Part shown: in pieces, positions 51,357 through 58,686 of the stretch | How positions within the stretch are numbered: the first letter of the stretch is position 1 | How the letters are laid out: every line of letters begins with the position of its first letter | NCBI RefSeq assembly: GCF_003940805.1 | Contig: NZ_CP034328.1 | Coordinates: forward strand, 3,224,001 to 3,288,000 | Origin: Tabrizicola piscis | GTDB taxonomy: Bacteria; Pseudomonadota; Alphaproteobacteria; Rhodobacterales; Rhodobacteraceae | Length of the DNA stretch: 64,000 nucleotides | Direction: 5' to 3' | The notes under the pieces: generated by a model | Database searches by the model: none | Seen by the model: only the letters and a program-made list of their open reading frames with translations | Told to the model about the DNA's origin: nothing | Program-made: the position numbers and the translations under genes

Positions 51357-52907
51357 CTACAGTTCATGCCCCCAGTCCCGCCCCTTCAGCGCCGCCTCAG
51401 CCGTTCTTCGGCGGCCTTCGCTTGCTTCAAGCTCTCGCTCAGCTGCCTGTCGATCGCCCCTAAGTTCGCGGCTTCGCTCAGCAAGCCACGCAAGGCCGTC
51501 ATGGAGTCGATCTGCGACTGAATGAGCAGCGAGACGCAGTCGGCCAAGCCATCCATCCTCAGCCCCATCTGGTTGGTCGAGCGCGCTTCCAAGGCGCGCA
51601 AGGCCTGTGCTGAGGTTTCGGAGGCTGTCGCCAACCGTTCGACGTAGCCAAGCAATTCGCGCTCCAGCGCTGTCAGCGGCGTCTGCATTCATTTCTCCTT
51701 TATCTGAATGCACAACACCGATCTCTGATCGCTGATCGCGCATGTCTGAATACTCGCCCGTTCCGGGTCGGTCAGAAGGTAGATCACCCCGCCCTGGTCG
51801 ATCCGCTGCAGGCCAAGGCGCGTCAGTTCCGACTTCGACAGCATCGCGCTCCAGAACCAGCTCAGCACGAGCAGCGCCGTGATCCCGGCGGTCGCGGTCG
51901 CCAGCAGGATAACCGGCGCCAAGGTCAGCCAGCGCGTGATCCGGTGCTGGAAGCTCTGCATCGTGCCCGAGGTCGCGTGCAGAAACATGCGGGTATCGGC
52001 CTCGATTGTATCGTGCACGTGCGTCGCAATAGCCGTCAAATCGTTCCTGAAGCTCTGCAACTGGGATGCCATCAAGGCGGCGTTCTCTTGCCGCAGGGCT
52101 TCCAGATCCGCGTTCAGCCTCTCGCTGAGCCGCGGGGTCGGCTTTCCAGTCGTCATGGAAAATGTCTCCTTTCAGTCGCCAGCGTTCGCCCGTGTCGGGG
52201 TCCTTGACGGTGAGGTACTCCTTGCCCGCGCGCGGGACGGTGAAGCCGACTTCGGTCATCAGGGCGACCATGCTGGCGCGGTCAGTGATGGTGCCGACGG
52301 AAATTTCGTCGAGGATCCAGGATTGGACCTCATCGCGGGTCTTGGCGCGCTGCGGGGTCTCGAGCACAGGTTGAACCTCCTGCGCGCGGTGGGAGTCCAT
52401 CGGGTCGGCCCAGCCGTGGGCTTGGTTCATCAGGTCGCGAAAGGAATCGAAGGCTGTCTGATAGCCGGGTGGGGCGATGTTCAGGCTGCGGCCAGAGGAA
52501 AGGTCGAGGCGCGGGGTGCAGAAGTGCAGCTCGACGCGGCCTTCGTGGCTGTGACGGACCCAGAGGATGTCGAACTGCTCGGGGTCGAGGCCCGCGAAGG
52601 CGAGCTTTTCGAAGCCGTCCATGACCTCGGCCTGCTGCGTCTCGGTCGGGGCGTCGTCGGCGGCGAAGCTGATGACCCCGGCGCGGTAGGTCCAGGCATG
52701 GGGGCTGGCGTCGATCAGCGCCTCGGTCCGGTCGGGATTGCCGCGCAGGACCTCGGGGCGCGGGTTGCGGATCGTCTGCGTGGGTTGGCCAGCCGCATCG
52801 CGGATCAGGTCGCGGTTGGTATCGTAGGCCAGCACCTGATCGGCGATCAGGTAGCCAACGGGGCCGGACCCGCGCCCTTGGCCGTTGGGGAAGCACTTGA
52901 TCAGCAT
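51357..52907 (-). CDS. mobA: ColE1/MbeA-type mobilization relaxase MobA
   Basis: This 516-residue relaxase matches the MbeA type in length and motif order. GSGPVGYL carries Tyr19, the probable nicking residue, and IDASPHAWTYRAGVISFA follows. The metal/acid motif is LWVRHSHEGRVELHF (His119, Glu126, His128). ColE1-type enzymes have His-Glu-Asn at these spacings, so the third residue differs. The C-terminal half is polar and contains two complete genes, mobB and mobD, in another frame. It should nick oriT and pilot transfer using a helper conjugation system. It overlaps the mobC end by 7 bp. Confidence 0.88.
   Translation of the reverse strand: MLIKCFPNGQGRGSGPVGYLIADQVLAYDTNRDLIRDAAGQPTQTIRNPRPEVLRGNPDRTEALIDASPHAWTYRAGVISFAADDAPTETQQAEVMDGFEKLAFAGLDPEQFDILWVRHSHEGRVELHFCTPRLDLSSGRSLNIAPPGYQTAFDSFRDLMNQAHGWADPMDSHRAQEVQPVLETPQRAKTRDEVQSWILDEISVGTITDRASMVALMTEVGFTVPRAGKEYLTVKDPDTGERWRLKGDIFHDDWKADPAAQREAERGSGSPAARERRLDGIPVAELQERFDGYCDARARYNRGRYPHVSARDLGHDAELPAPDHALADLGAGYPAGDRDRRDHGAARAELVLERDAVEVGTDAPWPAADRPGRGDLPSDRPGTGEYSDMRDQRSEIGVVHSDKGEMNADAADSAGARIAWLRRTVGDSLRNLSTGLARLGSALDQPDGAEDGWLGRLRLAAHSVADRLHDGLAWLAERSRELRGDRQAAERELEASEGRRRTAEAALKGRDWGHEL
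51386..51688 (-). CDS. mobD: MobD/MbeD-like mobilization protein, nested in mobA
   Basis: This 100-residue protein begins TPLTALERELLGYVERLATASETSAQALRALEA, matching the short N-terminal helical motif of the MbeD/MobD family. The rest is helical. It lies entirely within the relaxase gene in a different frame, directly after the mobB stop codon, with AAGGAGAA upstream of its ATG. The same nested order is known from ColE1 plasmids. MbeD-type proteins affect entry exclusion or mobilisation. Confidence 0.75.
   Translation of the reverse strand: MQTPLTALERELLGYVERLATASETSAQALRALEARSTNQMGLRMDGLADCVSLLIQSQIDSMTALRGLLSEAANLGAIDRQLSESLKQAKAAEERLRRR
51689..52156 (-). CDS. mobB: MobB/MbeB-like mobilization protein, nested in mobA
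   Basis: This 155-residue protein has a helical N-terminus (RLNADLEALRQENAALMASQLQSFRNDLTAIATHV) and one TM segment (about 92-114, LAPVILLATATAGITALLVLSW). That is the layout of MbeB-type proteins, which help hold the relaxosome at the membrane. The gene lies wholly inside mobA in another frame. AGGAGACA lies just upstream of its ATG. Its stop is followed at once by the mobD start, giving mobA{mobB-mobD} as in ColE1. Confidence 0.75.
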   Translation of the reverse strand: MTTGKPTPRLSERLNADLEALRQENAALMASQLQSFRNDLTAIATHVHDTIEADTRMFLHATSGTMQSFQHRITRWLTLAPVILLATATAGITALLVLSWFWSAMLSKSELTRLGLQRIDQGGVIYLLTDPERASIQTCAISDQRSVLCIQIKEK

Positions 52908-53398
52908 TCGCGGCCCTGCGCGAGAAGCTGGGCAAGCTGGCGTTCAAAAGACAGAAGGTGGCGCGCGACCTCGACCGCGTCGATGGTGGGCGTGAGGCCC
53001 GCGGCATGGGCGCGGTTCAGCCAGCGGGCGATCTGGTTGAGGTTGCCGCCGATGCGCCCGACAGCCAGCACCAGGGCTGGATCGACGCGCGGGGCGGGTT
53101 TGCGGCGGCGAGAATCTGCGCGGCCAAGGGCCTCGCGCAGAAGGGTCGCGACCGGGACACCCGCCGCTTCGGCCTTTTTCCGAAGCTCGGCCTTCTCGGC
53201 TGCCGTACAGCGGAACACGAAAGTGTCCGTCAGCGCGGGCTTCTCGCGGGCAGCGCCCGCGCCGGTGGGGTTCGAAGGGGAGGCTTGCCACCCCTCGCAA
53301 GGCCCCGTGTCAGCAGCGCCAGCGTATGACACGGGTCGCCTTGCTCTCTGCTCATCCCGCATGACGCTGCTCCAACTTCCCGGCTTCCTTCCCGGCAA
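52901..53398 (-). CDS. mobC: Relaxosome accessory protein MobC
   Basis: This 165-residue protein has an RHH-like DNA-binding part (about 55-95, TFVFRCTAAEKAELRKKAEAAGVPVATLLREAL). The MobC signature follows: VLAVGRIGGNLNQIARWLNRAHAAG (about 112-136). MobC proteins bind oriT and help open DNA for the relaxase. The start is uncertain: an ATG at 53362 or the upstream frame from 53398, both overlapping the rep-like gene end. Its stop overlaps the relaxase start, so the two are coupled. Confidence 0.87.
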   Translation of the reverse strand: MPGRKPGSWSSVMRDEQRARRPVSYAGAADTGPCEGWQASPSNPTGAGAAREKPALTDTFVFRCTAAEKAELRKKAEAAGVPVATLLREALGRADSRRRKPAPRVDPALVLAVGRIGGNLNQIARWLNRAHAAGLTPTIDAVEVARHLLSFERQLAQLLAQGREC

Positions 53399-54122
53399 GA
53401 CAGCGCAGCTGTCGCACCTGCTCGCGCCATTCCGGGCTTCCCCTCGGCGCAGGACTTCGGGCCGGAACCCAGAACCCGCGATGAGGACCGTTCACCGCCA
53501 GGGGCAAGCTTCGGTCGAGTGTCGCCAGCCCCTCCTGCGCCAGCCTATCGTTCCAGTCGCGGGCAAAGCAGATGCCTTGCGGGACGAAGACCAGCGGCGA
53601 TGGCGGGGCACTTCTGGCCGGGGCTGTGCCGGATTGCCCCTTCCCGGGCAAATCCGGCGCGGCAGCGGTCGTTCTTGGTTTAAGTTCCTTTTCTCTGTTC
53701 GGGGGGCGTTCCTGTCCCCCTTTTCCGGACAGATGTGTCCCCTCGGGCGGACAGGATTGTCCCTCTTTCACCCGGGAAAGGGGGACGATCTTGTCCCCCT
53801 CCCGCCGCCGCTGCGTGGCGCGCCGCAGGGCATCTTCGGTGGGACGGTAGCGCGAGGCGTTGCCGCGATTGGTGCCGCGCACAACGGTCAGGTGGCGCGC
53901 CATCTCGGGTTTGTTCAGGGCGCGCTTCACCGATTTCGCATGCCGCCCGAGCGCCGTGCCGATCGTCTCGAAGGAAGGATGGCATTCGCCGGTGTCATGA
54001 TCGGCATGGGTCAGCGCCAGATAGGCGGCGACGCGGAAGGCGTTGTCATCCAGCGACTGGTCGAGGACGAGGTCGAGAAGATACTGCAGCTTGACCTGGC
54101 AGAAGGGCAGAATGTCAGACAT
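53352..54122 (-). CDS. HTH_36-type plasmid/element replication-like protein
   Basis: This 256-residue protein has an N-terminal winged helix (about 25-95): DNAFRVAAYLALTHADHDTGECHPSFETIGTALGRHAKSVKRALNKPEMARHL. That form is found in replication or regulatory proteins of mobile elements. The central linker (about 105-140) is repetitive (GDKIVPLSRVKEGQSCPPEGTHLSGKGGQERPP), because its DNA holds several GGACA-N4-TGTCC palindromes. The C-terminus has a WVPARSPAPRGSPEWREQVRQLRCL segment. It precedes mobC and overlaps it. Whether it starts replication of the excised form is not known. Confidence 0.7.
   Translation of the reverse strand: MSDILPFCQVKLQYLLDLVLDQSLDDNAFRVAAYLALTHADHDTGECHPSFETIGTALGRHAKSVKRALNKPEMARHLTVVRGTNRGNASRYRPTEDALRRATQRRREGDKIVPLSRVKEGQSCPPEGTHLSGKGGQERPPNREKELKPRTTAAAPDLPGKGQSGTAPARSAPPSPLVFVPQGICFARDWNDRLAQEGLATLDRSLPLAVNGPHRGFWVPARSPAPRGSPEWREQVRQLRCLAGKEAGKLEQRHAG
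53702..53798. repeat. Row of interrupted palindromes inside the rep-like gene
   Basis: Interrupted palindromes lie at 53727-53740 (GGACAGATGTGTCC), 53749-53762 (GGACAGGATTGTCC) and 53781-53798 (GGGGAC-N6-GTCCCC). A weaker one is at 53702-53720. The first centres are about 22 bp apart, two helical turns. They encode the low-complexity linker of the protein. They look like iteron or operator sites. Confidence 0.7.
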
Positions 54123-54190
54123 GCAGGCCCCCGGTGATTGCGCCGGAGTCCGCGCTTTGGTATCCTGTCAGCACAGTGACTTCGTATGCG

Positions 54191-54226
54191 CCGTCGAGGT
54201 GGGTGGCCGCCCCCTCGACGGTTTTT
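54191..54226 (+). terminator. Plus-strand terminator upstream of the rep-like gene
   Basis: The arms CCGTCGAGG (54191-54199) and CCTCGACGG (54213-54221) form a 9-bp stem, followed by TTTTTCTTT on the plus strand. It lies 70 bp upstream of the minus-strand rep-like gene and faces away from it. It would end a short plus-strand transcript antisense to the gene's leader, or stop read-through to the element end. Confidence 0.75.
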
Positions 54227-54251
54227 CTTTGGTCCGGGTCGCCCGAAAACC

Positions 54252-54301
54252 GGTTTGACAATCGCCCCTTAAGTGCTTGATTTCCCGTAGGGGGTTTGAC
54301 A
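54252..54301. repeat. Putative right arm-type integrase sites of element 1
   Basis: GGTTTGACA occurs at 54252-54260 (followed by ATCGC) and 54293-54301. The same motif is found twice near the left end (38499 and 38520). TTGATTTCCCG is also repeated at 54278 and 54322. Position just inside the 54347 att repeat supports a role as integrase arm sites. Confidence 0.5.
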
Positions 54302-54346
54302 GGAAAACGCCGCGCAACCGGTTGATTTCCCGCGCCAGTGGACGGC

Positions 54347-54396
54347 TTGAAAATCCGCGTGTCGCTGGTTCGATTCCGGCTCTGGGCACCACTTAA
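54347..54396 (+). repeat. Internal att site (50-bp copy of tRNA-Phe 3' end)
   Basis: This is identical over 50 bp to 38398-38447. It forms the right end of the integrase-bearing element (38448-54396) and the left end of the following 1.2-kb interval. It is not a tRNA gene, since the 5' half is absent. Confidence 0.93.
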
Positions 54397-54692
54397 GCCA
54401 ACAAAAACAGATACTTACGCGTAAAGCGGCACGCTGACTGGTAATCCGCTTGTCATCAGGCAGAAGCGTTGCACATCAACAGCTTAGTGTTTGATTCTGT
54501 TGAGACATCGGGTGCCACCGCGGGCGTCCAAAGAGACATGGGAGAGACACGGAGATGTCCCCGTCAGTCGCTCGACAGAACTGCCTCCCGTGGTATCCTG
54601 TAAATGTACCTCACGGTACTTACTAGCCTTGCGACCGAGACCCTGGCCACTCGCAAGGCGGCTAGGGTTTTGGTTTGCTAACAAATATAAAC
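54397..54692. other. AT-richer leader of the second interval with GAGACAT repeats
   Basis: No gene is supported in these 296 bp. Copies of GAGACAT/GAGACAC lie at 54502-54508, 54533-54539 and 54544-54550. A hairpin (GCCTTGCGA at 54626-54634 with TCGCAAGGC at 54651-54659) stands 34 bp before the YopX-family gene. The repeats recur near the right end of this interval. Confidence 0.5.
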
Positions 54693-55067
54693 ATGAGAGA
54701 AATTAAGTTTAGGGCATGGGGAAACGCTTACACCGAAGAAAATAAAATTGAAATGAGGTACTCTGACAAATATCCTGATTTGTCATGCTTTTGGAATTTG
54801 GCAGTGAATCATAGCTATGCCATTGATGTAATGCAATACACAGGTCTACATGATGCAAATGGAAAAGAAATATACGAGGGTGACTTAATCGAATGTCAAT
54901 ATTGCAAAAATGAACACGGGCAAGTAATTTGGAATAAAGAGATGCTTCGATTCCAACTTAGATGGCATGATACGTGTTGCGGCAATGCTCGTCTAACATC
55001 TATTGATAGCTGGTCCAAAATCAACGGCAACTTCTACGAAAATCCAAAACTTCTGGAGAAGTCATAG
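54693..55067 (+). CDS. YopX family protein
   Basis: This 124-residue protein has the full YopX pattern: MREIKFRAWGNAY, MQYTGLHDANGKEIYEGDLIEC, GQVIWN, and WSKINGNFYENPKLL. YopX proteins are common in phages and integrated elements and their function is unknown. The DNA is much richer in A+T than the neighbouring element, so it has a different origin. The ATG at 54693 is preferred to that at 54675 because the domain starts there. Confidence 0.85.
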   Translation: MREIKFRAWGNAYTEENKIEMRYSDKYPDLSCFWNLAVNHSYAIDVMQYTGLHDANGKEIYEGDLIECQYCKNEHGQVIWNKEMLRFQLRWHDTCCGNARLTSIDSWSKINGNFYENPKLLEKS

Positions 55068-55538
55068 TTGGAAGAAAAGAAGGCTACCGCCATCGGGCTA
55101 TTCAACTACGCCCACTCATATGCGCAGTCCGCAGTGACACTGCAAGACAACCAGACCGACGCGACCCACTGGAACGCGCCAATCCACTTCCTCTACTTCC
55201 ATGCCATTGAGCTGTACTTGAAGTCCTACCTGGTTGCTCACGGAGCTGACCTTGAGGTTCTCCGGAAGAAGTTCGGCCACAAGGTCTGTTGCTTGTCCAA
55301 CGAGGCTCAAGCGCTTGGTCTGGAGTTCGACGATCAAGCGCGTTCGGTGCTGAGATTGATGTTCGACACCGACAACGTGATCACTTCACGCTACCTCCGC
55401 ATCGGCATCCATACTCGCCTTCCGTTCACTGCGCATTTCGACACTTGCGACGGTCTACACGAGCAGATCATGCCAAAGGTCTACGAAGGGGTGCCAAGTG
55501 GACGCCGACCAATTCTAAGAGACACAAAAGAGACATAA
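55068..55538 (+). CDS. HEPN-like hypothetical protein
   Basis: This 156-residue protein from a TTG start directly follows the YopX stop codon. The segment HWNAPIHFLYFHAIELYLKSYLVAHGADLEVLRKKFGHKVCCL resembles the first two helices of HEPN domains, including an ELYLKSYL helix. A clear RxxxxH ribonuclease motif was not seen, so catalytic activity is doubtful. The last 20 residues (GVPSGRRPILRDTKET) are encoded by the repeat region at the element's end. It could be a toxin-like or defence protein. Confidence 0.6.
   Translation: MEEKKATAIGLFNYAHSYAQSAVTLQDNQTDATHWNAPIHFLYFHAIELYLKSYLVAHGADLEVLRKKFGHKVCCLSNEAQALGLEFDDQARSVLRLMFDTDNVITSRYLRIGIHTRLPFTAHFDTCDGLHEQIMPKVYEGVPSGRRPILRDTKET
55517..55536. 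repeat. Right-hand GAGACAC/GAGACAT repeats of the second interval
   Basis: AAGAGACAC (55517-55525) and AAGAGACAT (55528-55536) lie about 45 bp inside the right att repeat. They match three copies near the left end (54502-54550), as expected for arm-type sites of a separate integrase. Confidence 0.5.
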
Positions 55539-55577
55539 CCACCGCAACGTGTTGAAAGGGCACACAATCTCCTTTGA

Positions 55578-55627
55578 TTGAAAATCCGCGTGTCGCTGGT
55601 CCGATTCCGGCTCTGGGCACCACTTAA
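55578..55627 (+). repeat. Outer att site (50-bp copy of tRNA-Phe 3' end, one mismatch)
   Basis: This matches 38398-38447 over 50 bp except for C instead of T in the T-loop (GGTCCGATT). It marks the right end of the second interval. Beyond it no further copy was found in the window. Confidence 0.92.
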
Positions 55628-55808
55628 TCTCCCAAGTATTTGCTTTTGAATTCCTTTGTAGGGATTAGATTTTTTGGTCCACCCTTGCGCCCACCTCGGC
55701 ACATGCAGCACAAACCGCTTGGTTCAATAAAAAAATCCGCTACGCTATAGCCACCTGGGAAAGTCGCAACCTGGGCATCGCGATGCTCTTCACCATGGAG
55801 AGATCGTG

Positions 55809-55991
55809 ATGAGAATACTTTCAAAGCGCCAGCTCAAGAAGTTGGTCCTGTACTCGCCGCAACACGTCGCGAGGCTGGAGAAGGCCGGAGCATTCCCCAA
55901 GCGGGTCAACCTCGGGCCGAACCGGGTCGGATGGGTCGAAAGCGAAGTGCAGGACTGGCTCCAAGAGCGGATCACGCGCCGCGAGACCTGA
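55809..55991 (+). CDS. AlpA-type regulator / excisionase-like protein
   Basis: This 60-residue protein reads MRILSKRQLKKLVLYSPQHVARLEKAGAFPKRVNLGPNRVGWVESEVQDWLQERI, a clear AlpA/MerR-like winged helix. The SPQHVARLEKAG helix and the GWVESEVQDWL wing end are the family marks. Such proteins regulate or assist integrases of cryptic prophages and islands. GGAGAG precedes the ATG. No integrase lies beside it, so it may be left from a third element. Confidence 0.85.
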   Translation: MRILSKRQLKKLVLYSPQHVARLEKAGAFPKRVNLGPNRVGWVESEVQDWLQERITRRET

Positions 55992-56013
55992 CGACACTCC
56001 CCTTGTGGGAGCG

Positions 56014-56046
56014 CGGGTGGCCGGGTCTGCAGAATCCGGTCACCCG
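56014..56046 (+). terminator. Hairpin after the AlpA-type gene
   Basis: The arms CGGGTGGCCGG (56014-56024) and CCGGTCACCCG (56036-56046) pair with one G-T. The sequence TTCCCTT follows, so it is a weak terminator candidate between the AlpA-type gene and the convergent restriction gene. Confidence 0.45.
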
Positions 56047-56105
56047 TTCCCTTGGCCTCGCTGCACTCAATCCTCCGTAACGGTGTCCACGAAATTAGCT
56101 AGATT

Positions 56106-56840
56106 TCACAAGGATGATTGTGCCGCAATATGTCCCGCAAACTCAGTGACGAAGCGCTTGAGGTCAGTTAGCTCACTCAGGCACCGGAAATTTCCATCGG
56201 CCTCTGCATCCTTTGAGGACAGAAGAAACGCTGCACTTGAGTATAGGCGCTCCTGTACTAAGCGACGGCACAGCAAATCGTACCTCTGTGAGTAAGATGC
56301 ACCTTTGAATTCTGGAAAGACCGGAAAGTGTGGTTGTTGATCTCTGACCGATGAGCTCGATGCTGGGCAGTCTTCGACCAACATAACCAAGCCCAAAAAT
56401 GGCCTTGGTGCATCCTTGCCAAGCGCGCCCTCTCGATAGGCAGTCCATAGATCGTGTGCGGTCCCGATCGACTCCTCGGTGCGATTGTTGAAGTTGTTTC
56501 CGAAGGAGGGCCCTACTTGGGACTTAAACTCTAGAGCTGCAATAAGACGTCCCTCGTTGATAACCAACATATCCCAAAGCTTGGTAGGTCTAAAGAATCC
56601 CGGAAGCGTTAGTACGCTGCGTTGCACGCAGACTTGGGCGTTCGGCATTCCGTTGTTCCGGATCAGCGACTCCGCCAGTGCGAGAAAGCCGTCCATATTC
56701 TTTCCCGCTGTTACCGCCCCCCGTGCGCCGACATCAAGCTTTCCGCTTGCTTCTTGCTGTCGAATAGCGGCATTGCGGTTTCCCCAAAAGAGCTTAACGG
56801 CTTCGCGTGCTTGTACTTCATAATTTTCAAGGTTGAGCAT
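56106..56840 (-). CDS. PaeR7I/XhoI-type type II restriction endonuclease
   Basis: This 244-residue enzyme has a length typical of PaeR7I-like enzymes, which recognise CTCGAG. The PD-(D/E)XK core is visible: the Asp in [12 protein letters not shown] (Asp90) and E-x-K in [10 protein letters not shown] (Glu104, Lys106). [19 protein letters not shown] follows as in the family. It lies 4 bp downstream of the methyltransferase on the same strand, so methylation would start first. The specificity is inferred from the family; several CTCGAG sites occur in the window. Confidence 0.85.
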   Translation of the reverse strand: MLNLENYEVQAREAVKLFWGNRNAAIRQQEASGKLDVGARGAVTAGKNMDGFLALAESLIRNNGMPNAQVCVQRSVLTLPGFFRPTKLWDMLVINEGRLIAALEFKSQVGPSFGNNFNNRTEESIGTAHDLWTAYREGALGKDAPRPFLGLVMLVEDCPASSSSVRDQQPHFPVFPEFKGASYSQRYDLLCRRLVQERLYSSAAFLLSSKDAEADGNFRCLSELTDLKRFVTEFAGHIAAQSSL

Positions 56841-56844
56841 AATA

Positions 56845-58608
56845 TCAAATGAACTTTCTAAGTGTCGTTACTTCGTCTTTAGTTAGCTGGTAGATGCTAG
56901 AAACCGCGTCCAATGTACGACTGGATGATGTCGGCTTCTTTCCTTCATTTGTAAGTAACTGTTGCAAATCCATTGGGATATCGTGCCAAGCCGGAAGGCG
57001 TATTCTTCGAAGATTCTGCGCTTGGAAACGGAGATATCCTCCACGCATCTTGGTGGAGTACAGAGATACAAACATCTTGGCTATGCCGCATTGAAGTAAT
57101 GCTCTTAGCGCATGGAGGTCCCATGTTTCAGAGACGATGTAATACAAGTTGTGGTGCGGATAGTAGTGTCCGGCTTCGTGTACAAACTCGGCGGTCCCTC
57201 GGATGTCGGGAATCAAGAGTTTTTCGCGGACATATAGATCAGAATATATTCTATCGATAGTTCGATACCATGAATTTGGGTTTTTGGCTGCAACATGCCG
57301 TTTTCGAAGAGTCTCGGACCTTTCATACAAGTACTCTGCGAGCTTAGGAAAGTCAGATAGATTCACCAACTTTCCATCTTCACCGAACGGATTGACTACT
57401 CCGTATCCTCTCCAAGAGATCGATCCATTGAAAAGATCTTTCGTCATCACTAGTCGAAGTTTTCTCGATGGTTCTACATTTATTGCGTCATAGGCTCCAA
57501 TGAATGCTTGATCTGCGCCAGTTGCAACGCCTATGCCGATGCGGCAACCCGCAGCTTCTATTTGCGGGAAATTTGCTTCGATCCGGCGTACCACAGTGAG
57601 ATCGTGATCTGCACTAAGTAGCCATGGCTCGTTTGCTTTGTAGCCTTTCCTGGCGCCAGCACTAGGGGTGGCGGCGCTTATCCCGGTAAGTGTGAGGTCT
57701 GCACACAGCTTTGCAAGAGAAGTCTTATCTAAGTCAGGATTCGCGGCAACACGCGTGGCACCTGGTTTCCCGCGTCTAAGGACAGTGATCGCTGGATAAG
57801 CAGAAACCTCACTCAGAAAAGCGTTCGTATTGGTCATGTCGATATAAACATCTAATGAAAAGTTGTTGGCTACTTTTTCACGAAGTTTTTGACCATACTT
57901 GTTCTTCATCCATCGATCTGCGCAGATGAAGCCGCATTTTCCTTCTTTTTGTAGGAGATCGAGGGATCTCTCAATAAACGGGACATAGAGATCTGCACGA
58001 TCGTAGATCGTCGAATAGCGAGACCGATACTCAGCTATGAGCGAGTCGGGAATCTGATCTTGGCGAACATAGGGTGGATTGCCTACGATATGCGTGTAAT
58101 CATCCGCGAACTCCAGAAGGAGAAAGTCTCCCTGTCGAAGCCAACTACTTACAATGGTTGACGCATCTTGTGAGGAAATCCCTTCTCCTTGCAACACTGA
58201 GACGATTTCATCGCATGTTGAGGAATAGGCCGTCTTATATAGTTCGACTGCGGATATTGCTGGGGCAAGACGTTTGACAGTAAGTCCATCGGGTTCGAGT
58301 CTTGCAGAGGCAAGGAGTCTCCTTACAATTGGTCGGAGGAAGCCGCCGGCACCGAATGATGGCTCCAGAATGCGGTAGGTTAACAATGGGGCGTCCGCTG
58401 TGTAACCTACAAGATCAAGAATAAACTCCGCCACTTCGGGACGCGTATAGATTGCGCCAAGCTCCACTTCGTTGCCAAAATTTGCTAGTTTTTCGACTTC
58501 CACAGTTGCCGGTTTGCGCCGTCCGTTTGCGGGTGCTGCGTTGGTCGAGTAGGTCAACTGTTTGATCTCCTGCGAACAATGAGGGAACATACCCATAGTG
58601 TAGCACAC
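56845..58608 (-). CDS. PaeR7I-type N6-adenine DNA methyltransferase
   Basis: This 587-residue methyltransferase has SAM-binding motif I in [16 protein letters not shown] (about 79-94), preceded by [16 protein letters not shown]. Catalytic motif IV is [15 protein letters not shown] (NPPY, about 177-180). The rest forms the target-recognition region. It protects the host from the neighbouring endonuclease. The start may be one of the internal Met codons near residue 5-7. A control (C) protein gene was not found upstream. Confidence 0.88.
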   Translation of the reverse strand: MCYTMGMFPHCSQEIKQLTYSTNAAPANGRRKPATVEVEKLANFGNEVELGAIYTRPEVAEFILDLVGYTADAPLLTYRILEPSFGAGGFLRPIVRRLLASARLEPDGLTVKRLAPAISAVELYKTAYSSTCDEIVSVLQGEGISSQDASTIVSSWLRQGDFLLLEFADDYTHIVGNPPYVRQDQIPDSLIAEYRSRYSTIYDRADLYVPFIERSLDLLQKEGKCGFICADRWMKNKYGQKLREKVANNFSLDVYIDMTNTNAFLSEVSAYPAITVLRRGKPGATRVAANPDLDKTSLAKLCADLTLTGISAATPSAGARKGYKANEPWLLSADHDLTVVRRIEANFPQIEAAGCRIGIGVATGADQAFIGAYDAINVEPSRKLRLVMTKDLFNGSISWRGYGVVNPFGEDGKLVNLSDFPKLAEYLYERSETLRKRHVAAKNPNSWYRTIDRIYSDLYVREKLLIPDIRGTAEFVHEAGHYYPHHNLYYIVSETWDLHALRALLQCGIAKMFVSLYSTKMRGGYLRFQAQNLRRIRLPAWHDIPMDLQQLLTNEGKKPTSSSRTLDAVSSIYQLTKDEVTTLRKFI

Positions 58609-58686
58609 TGGGAAGAGGTTTCTTGTGAGGCGCCTTTTTCCGATTTACGTGAAAAGGAGAAGCTAGTCGGAGCTTCCCCAGGTGGG

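Noticed and set aside
51879..54137. A 752-codon plus-strand open frame across the mob region
   Set aside because: It is antisense to mobA/mobB, mobC and the rep-like gene, all of which carry recognisable motifs. Its translation is low-complexity and resembles no family; long antisense frames are common in GC-rich DNA.
54347..54396. Possible second and third tRNA-Phe genes at 54347 and 55578
   Set aside because: Only the 3' part is present; the 5' acceptor strand, D-arm and 5' anticodon stem are missing. They are att copies.
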